A stretch of 45,158 nt of DNA from JAZDLO01 sp043801935 (lineage in GTDB: Bacteria > Actinomycetota > Thermoleophilia > RBG-16-64-13): contig JAZDLO010000146.1 in the NCBI GenBank assembly GCA_043801935.1, forward strand, positions 1 through 45,158, given 5' to 3'. The notes beneath the pieces are model-generated. The model was not told the origin of the DNA and made no database searches. It was given only the letters and a program-made list of their open reading frames with translations. The position numbers and the translations under genes are program-made. Every line of letters starts with the position of its first letter. Positions within the stretch are counted from its first letter, which is position 1. Shown piece by piece: positions 41,267 to 45,158 of this stretch.

Positions 41267-42748
41267 GTGATCGATTGGGACCAGAAACTGGCTGGCGAGG
41301 GTCTGAGTTTCGACGATATCCTCCTGATCCCGGCAGAATCCCGGGTGTTGCCCAAAGAGACCGACGTCCGCACCCGTCTCACGAGCAAGATCAGCCTCAA
41401 CATCCCCCTGCTGTCGGCGGCGATGGACACCGTGTCCGAGACGGCATTGGCCATCGCCTTGGCGCGGGAGGGAGGACTCACCATCATCCATAAGAACCAG
41501 CCCATCGAGCGGCAGGCCGAGATGGTGCGCAAAGTCAAGAGGAGTGAGGCTGGGATGATCGTGGATCCGATCACCCTTCCTCTTACCGCCACCTACGGCG
41601 ACGCGGAAGCCCTCATGAAGGAATACCGGATCTCCGGCGTCCCTATCATCTATCCCGACGGAAAGCTGGCCGGGATCGTAACGAACCGCGACACCCGGTT
41701 CGAGACCGATCTGACAAAGCCCATCACCCAGCTTATGACTTCCGAGGACCTGGTCACCGCCCCCGTGGGGACCACTCTCGATCAGGCCATCGACCAATTC
41801 AAGGTGCACAAGATCGAGAAGCTGCTCGTGGTGGACGACGACTTCAAACTGCGCGGTCTGATCACGATCAAAGACATCATGAAGATGATCGAGTTCCCAG
41901 ACGCGTGCAAGGATGAGCTGGGCCGTCTGCGGGTGGGCGCAGCCGTGGGGGTCGCCCAGGACACCGCAGCCCGGGTGGAAGCCCTAGTGGAGGCCCAAGC
42001 CGACATCATCTGTATCGACACAGCGCACGGGCATTCTCGGGGTGTGCTTGACGCCTTGGCGGATATCAGAGAGCGTTATCCCGATATTCAGCTCATGGTC
42101 GGTAACGTAGCTACCGCCGCAGGCACCAGAGCTCTCATAGAGCGGGGGGTCGACTCGGTCAAGGTGGGGATCGGTCCCGGTTCGATCTGCACCACGCGGG
42201 TAGTCACGGGGTGTGGAGTCCCGCAGATCACGGCCGTCGCCGGGTGTTCGGCCGAGGCCTACAAGTACGGCATCCCAGTGGTCGCGGACGGCGGCGTCCG
42301 CTATTCGGGCGACGTGGTGAAGGCGTTGGCCTCGGGGGCCCACAGCGTGATGATCGGCTCATTGTTCGCCGGTACCACTGAGAGCCCAGGCGAGCGCATC
42401 CTGTGGGAAGGGCGCAGCTACAAGGTGTATCGGGCCATGGGCTCGGTGGGTGCCATGAGCGAAGGACACAGCGCCGACCGCTACTTTCAGGAAGACCAGA
42501 AGAAACTGGTCCCCGAGGGCATCGAGGGTATGGTGCCCCACAAGGGCCCACTGTCTGACGTGGTGTACCAGCTGGTCGGCGGTCTGCGGGCCGGTATGGG
42601 TTATACAGGGGCCGGTTCGGTGCAGGAGCTGCACAAGAAGGCTCGCTTCATGCGCATCTCCGCTGCAGGATTGGCGGAAAGCCACCCGCACGACGTGCAG
42701 ATCACCAAAGAAGCGCCCAACTATGAGCGGCGGCTGCCGTTCTCATAG
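41267..42748 (+). CDS. guaB: IMP dehydrogenase
   Basis: 493 residues. Oxidises IMP to XMP with NAD, the committed step to GMP. LSFDDILLIPAESRVLP and LLSAAMDTVSETALAIALAREGG start the barrel. Two CBS domains (about 95-215) are inserted. The active-site loop is GPGSICTTRVVTG with catalytic Cys308. The flap GMVPHKGPLSDVVYQLVGGLRAGMGYTGA follows. GTG 41267 has AAAGGAGG six bases upstream. A single complete gene, convergent with recO. Confidence 0.97.
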   Translation: MIDWDQKLAGEGLSFDDILLIPAESRVLPKETDVRTRLTSKISLNIPLLSAAMDTVSETALAIALAREGGLTIIHKNQPIERQAEMVRKVKRSEAGMIVDPITLPLTATYGDAEALMKEYRISGVPIIYPDGKLAGIVTNRDTRFETDLTKPITQLMTSEDLVTAPVGTTLDQAIDQFKVHKIEKLLVVDDDFKLRGLITIKDIMKMIEFPDACKDELGRLRVGAAVGVAQDTAARVEALVEAQADIICIDTAHGHSRGVLDALADIRERYPDIQLMVGNVATAAGTRALIERGVDSVKVGIGPGSICTTRVVTGCGVPQITAVAGCSAEAYKYGIPVVADGGVRYSGDVVKALASGAHSVMIGSLFAGTTESPGERILWEGRSYKVYRAMGSVGAMSEGHSADRYFQEDQKKLVPEGIEGMVPHKGPLSDVVYQLVGGLRAGMGYTGAGSVQELHKKARFMRISAAGLAESHPHDVQITKEAPNYERRLPFS

Positions 42749-42813
42749 GCGAGAGTGCTGGGTCTGAAGTGTGGCGCGACGTGCTGTGGGTGGACGGTGA
42801 TGCGGGCCTTGGA

Positions 42814-42839
42814 CCGGTGGCGCTGCGCCCCAGCACCGG
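42814..42839. terminator. GC-rich hairpin between convergent guaB and recO
   Basis: CCGGTG at 42814-42819 pairs with CACCGG at 42834-42839; the loop contains a smaller GCGCTGCGC hairpin. It ends just before the recO stop. No T-run follows on either strand, so the terminator call is tentative. Confidence 0.35.
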
Positions 42840-42845
42840 GCCGGT

Positions 42846-43562
42846 CTAGTGTCCGTGATATGCCAGAGTCTGAGCCACGACCTGTTCGACCTCAGCCGTG
42901 GCTCGGTCGTCGAGGTCCAGGCGCTCGATCTCGATCAACGAGGTCTCCAGGAGAGTGCAGAGGGTCGCCAGCGCACCGGCGCTAAGAGCGAAACAGGAAG
43001 CGGCGCCCGTGCTCGCACACTGCTCGCATACCACCCCGCCCAAGCTCGGTGAGAACCCGTACATCGGCCCTGTGCCACCGCACACGGCGCAGTGGGACAT
43101 CTCGGGCGTGTACCCGAGCAAGACCAGCAGCTTGAGACGAGTGGCCAGCACCACGCCGGCAGCCGTCGCCGCATCGGCCGCGTCCGCCAACCGGGCCACG
43201 CCCCGCACCAGCAGGTTGAACGCCGGGATGCTCCCCTCTTCCTGAGGGAACAGGTGGCGGATTGCGCCGAGGAGCTGTGCCCCCTCCTCCATCCGGAACA
43301 GTTCCTCGCGCACTCCCTGGAAGGTCCGCAGGGTCTCGACCCCCACGATCGTGTACAGGCCCCGGCCGGAGTACAGACTCGCCCGTACCAAAGTGAACGG
43401 CTCGAGCCGCCCCCCAACCTTGGATCTGGTACGGCGCACCCCTTTGGCGATGGCGCTCAGACGACCCCGGTCGCGCGTGTACAGCGTAACGATGCGGTCG
43501 GCCTCCCGATAGCGCATCGATCCGATGACGAGAGCCTCGGTGGTGAAGAAACGGGAACTCAA
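42846..43562 (-). CDS. recO: DNA repair protein RecO
   Basis: 238 residues. N-terminal OB fold: FFTTEALVIGSMRYREADRIVTLYTRDRGRLSAIAKGVRR; then the helical domain, and a four-Cys zinc site CAVCGG and CEQCA. RecO helps RecR load RecA on SSB-coated DNA. TTG at 43562 gives the standard N-terminus, although the binding site is weak. The gene lies 19 bases downstream of deoC on the same strand. Confidence 0.94.
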   Translation of the reverse strand: MSSRFFTTEALVIGSMRYREADRIVTLYTRDRGRLSAIAKGVRRTRSKVGGRLEPFTLVRASLYSGRGLYTIVGVETLRTFQGVREELFRMEEGAQLLGAIRHLFPQEEGSIPAFNLLVRGVARLADAADAATAAGVVLATRLKLLVLLGYTPEMSHCAVCGGTGPMYGFSPSLGGVVCEQCASTGAASCFALSAGALATLCTLLETSLIEIERLDLDDRATAEVEQVVAQTLAYHGH

Positions 43563-43581
43563 GAAAACGCGCCCCCGGCCG

Positions 43582-44478
43582 TCAATCCTTCTCGGAGGAG
43601 AACTCCTTGATGATGTCGACCGCGTGCGAGGTGCCGATGCGAGCCGCCCCCGCGTTGATCATGAGCTCGGCGTCCTCGGCGGTGCGGATCCCTCCCGAAG
43701 CGTCCACGCCCACGCTTTCGGGCAGGAGATCGCGGAACAGCTCCACATCCTTGGCCGTAGCCCCTCCCGGGGCTTTGCCGGTGGAGGTCTTGATGAAGTC
43801 TGCCCCGGTTGCCAGATAACCAGCATCTAAAATTTTATTTACAATATCATTATTCACATTTGCATCATAAGCTGTGTATGGTCTTGCCATAACCAAAAAA
43901 CTAGGTTCGTTTTTTTTACATTTCTCTTGAATAGAATTAAAGACTTCTTTTGTTTTTTCCTCAATTTTCTTATCAAATTTTTTTTTGTTTATTAATCCTT
44001 CTTGAATTGCAGCCCTAACATTTTTTTTGTTATAACCCATCTTTGCTACAGCTTTCTTCATCTGATCCTCAATATGATTTAACCCCCAGTCAAAAAATAG
44101 TGAAGGGGAAAGTAAGTTTTTTAGATTGAGGCCTTCTTTAACAAACTTTGGTGCAGATTTCATGAGATCTGGTGCAGACTGTGTCCAGGGACATGTGACA
44201 CAAAACTTATAGCCACGAGTTGGTTCTCCTGTAGTTGCAATTTGGGGAATAAAAATAAAATCAACACCTTTTTTCAAAAGATTATCAACATGACCATAGG
44301 CTACCTTAATTGGGAAGCAATATTCTGCTGGCACTATCTCTAAACCACGATTTATTATCTTCCTATTCGTTTCGTCTGAAACAATAGTTTTTATGCCTAA
44401 ATAATTAAAAAAAGGAATAAATAAAGGGGAGAAATCATTAAATAACAAACCCCTTGGAATTCCTACTCTCATTTGCAT
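43582..44478 (-). CDS. Chimeric ORF: DUF2229 (dehydratase activase-related) N-terminus joined to DeoC C-terminus
   Basis: One open frame of 298 codons made of two unrelated parts. Residues 1 to about 220 are AT-rich and match the DUF2229 family that accompanies 2-hydroxyacyl-CoA dehydratase activases: RVGIPRGLLF, EYCFPIKVAYGHV, FCVTCPWTQSAPDL. From about residue 222 codon use turns GC-rich and the sequence becomes deoxyribose-phosphate aldolase: TGADFIKTSTGKAPGGAT with the Schiff-base Lys, GVDASGGIRTAEDA, AARIGTS. DeoC lacks its first two thirds and DUF2229 its C-terminus. ATG 44478 has GGAGG five bases upstream. Neither product would function as drawn. The DeoC part belongs with recO and the GC-rich genome; the rest with the AT-rich segment. 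Confidence 0.8.
   Translation of the reverse strand: MQMRVGIPRGLLFNDFSPLFIPFFNYLGIKTIVSDETNRKIINRGLEIVPAEYCFPIKVAYGHVDNLLKKGVDFIFIPQIATTGEPTRGYKFCVTCPWTQSAPDLMKSAPKFVKEGLNLKNLLSPSLFFDWGLNHIEDQMKKAVAKMGYNKKNVRAAIQEGLINKKKFDKKIEEKTKEVFNSIQEKCKKNEPSFLVMARPYTAYDANVNNDIVNKILDAGYLATGADFIKTSTGKAPGGATAKDVELFRDLLPESVGVDASGGIRTAEDAELMINAGAARIGTSHAVDIIKEFSSEKD
43805..43830. other. Composition break and probable chimeric assembly junction
   Basis: GC content falls within about 20 bases from the level of the rest of the window to about one third and stays low to the window end. The break falls inside a gene, between codons for LDAGYL (AT-rich family) and ATGADF (DeoC). Both protein families are cut at the same point. 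No insertion sequence, repeat or tRNA marks the site. Confidence 0.8.
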
Positions 44479-45158
44479 ATATCCTCCATTATTTTCTGCC
44501 TTTCTTTAAATAAGTTAGGCGGCTTTATTTTTTTCTCATCCTTTTTTGCACTGTATCTCTGGCATCTGTCACCTATAAAATAAAATATCTTTTCTTTACC
44601 TTTAATTTCAGCCCTGGTTATGTTACAGTCATTTCCACAATCTTTGTTGATACATTCATAAGGTCCTACATTGTATTTTAGATTTGATATTTTTTTAAAT
44701 CCTCTAAAATTACCTAAATTAGAGGTATCATATGCATATTTTGCTGCACCTATTGCTCCAGTTATATGCGGCCAAGGAGGTACAATTATTCCTTTTCCCA
44801 GAACAGTTTCAAGAGCAGCAACCTGTCCAAGATTAAATGCAGTTGCACCCTGAAAAATAACCTTTTCTTTTATTTCGATGCCGCTAATTACCTTTGCTAA
44901 ATAGTTTCTTGCAGTTGCTAATGTAAGGGCAGCACATAAATCCTCTAAAGATACATTGTTTTGTTCGTATTTTATTATTGATTGCTCTGATAAAACCGCA
45001 CAAGTGCTATCAATATCAGGGGGATTCTTTGCTCTTAATGCAATATCTCCAAAATCCTCTATTTTAATGCCTCTGCGCATGGCATATTTTTCAAGCAATG
45101 CTCCGGTCCCAGCAGCACAGGCATTATTCATTGCAAAATCAACAACCACGCCCTGGTT
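44469..45158 (-). CDS. 2-hydroxyacyl-CoA dehydratase activase (BadF/BcrA-type ATPase), partial
   Basis: C-terminal part of the ASKHA-fold activase that uses ATP to inject an electron into 2-hydroxyacyl-CoA dehydratases or related double-cubane enzymes. Seen: FAMNNACAAGTGALLEKYA with the conserved cluster-binding type Cys, CAVLSEQSIIKYEQ, VIFQGATAFNLGQVAALE, PPWPHITGAIGAAKYA, and a later Cys-rich segment CINKDCGNDCNITRAEI. The frame runs off the window end, so the start and the first ATPase motif are missing. Its stop overlaps the start of the following DUF2229 gene by 10 bases, an arrangement usual for this pair. Codon use is AT-rich throughout, unlike everything before 43.8 kb. Confidence 0.85.
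   Translation of the reverse strand, partial: NQGVVVDFAMNNACAAGTGALLEKYAMRRGIKIEDFGDIALRAKNPPDIDSTCAVLSEQSIIKYEQNNVSLEDLCAALTLATARNYLAKVISGIEIKEKVIFQGATAFNLGQVAALETVLGKGIIVPPWPHITGAIGAAKYAYDTSNLGNFRGFKKISNLKYNVGPYECINKDCGNDCNITRAEIKGKEKIFYFIGDRCQRYSAKKDEKKIKPPNLFKERQKIMEDICK

Noticed and set aside
43582..44478. Genuine DUF2229-DeoC fusion enzyme
   Set aside because: Both domains are incomplete and codon use changes at the join; an assembly chimera explains it better.

Overview
The window is a GC-rich (roughly 65% by eye), gene-dense bacterial segment. It joins an unrelated AT-rich segment (about one third GC) near position 43,815. The GC-rich part looks like a deep-branching, probably anaerobic or facultative member of the Actinomycetota. 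Evidence for this is a UPF0182 membrane protein with a Thr-rich linker, a PASTA Ser/Thr kinase, MmpL-, Eis- and DUF4352-type proteins, pyruvate:ferredoxin oxidoreductase, a DUF3343 protein and the AmmeMemoRadiSam trio. No rRNA, tRNA or other taxonomic marker is present, so the placement is inference.

Layout. 1-4.7 kb: end of a metallo-beta-lactamase-fold hydrolase, a DUF3343 protein, UPF0182, and a convergent site-2 protease with CBS domains. 4.8-9.9 kb: a tightly packed stress operon, hsp20-lon-archease-rtcB, which joins protein quality control to RNA repair. 9.9-13.9 kb (minus strand): a DUF2267-like protein, the AmmeMemoRadiSam genes A, B and radical SAM, a PHP-domain phosphoesterase and a 66-residue protein. 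14.0-15.7 kb: a probably leaderless membrane Ser/Thr kinase with one PASTA domain and a discoidin-like C-terminus. 15.8-20.3 kb (minus): a thiamine salvage operon, TPP riboswitch-thiN-ykoF-ykoE-ykoD-ykoC. 20.4-27.4 kb (minus): pyruvate:ferredoxin oxidoreductase, then an MmpL exporter with its TetR regulator and an 18-bp perfect operator. 27.4-30.2 kb (plus): Eis-like acetyltransferase and a methyltransferase-nucleotidyltransferase pair. 30.3-33.5 kb (minus): glmM, a GlmU-type left-handed beta-helix protein and arfB. 33.5-36.6 kb: glycerate kinase, CoA-binding protein, HAD hydrolase, a decayed SDR remnant and a lipoprotein. 36.6-41.1 kb (minus): a YhaN/YhaO (SbcC/SbcD-like) DNA-metabolism pair. 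41.3-43.8 kb: guaB, recO and the 3' part of deoC.

From about 43,815 to the end, base composition and codon use change abruptly in mid-gene. The 3' third of deoC is joined in frame to a DUF2229-type protein, followed by a 2-hydroxyacyl-CoA dehydratase activase. This is best read as a chimeric assembly junction.

Several clearly real genes lack an ATG, GTG or TTG start at the expected place. Two of them appear to start at CTG inside a CTGA overlap with the preceding stop codon. Functional calls come from recognising motifs in the translated sequence; no database search was possible.
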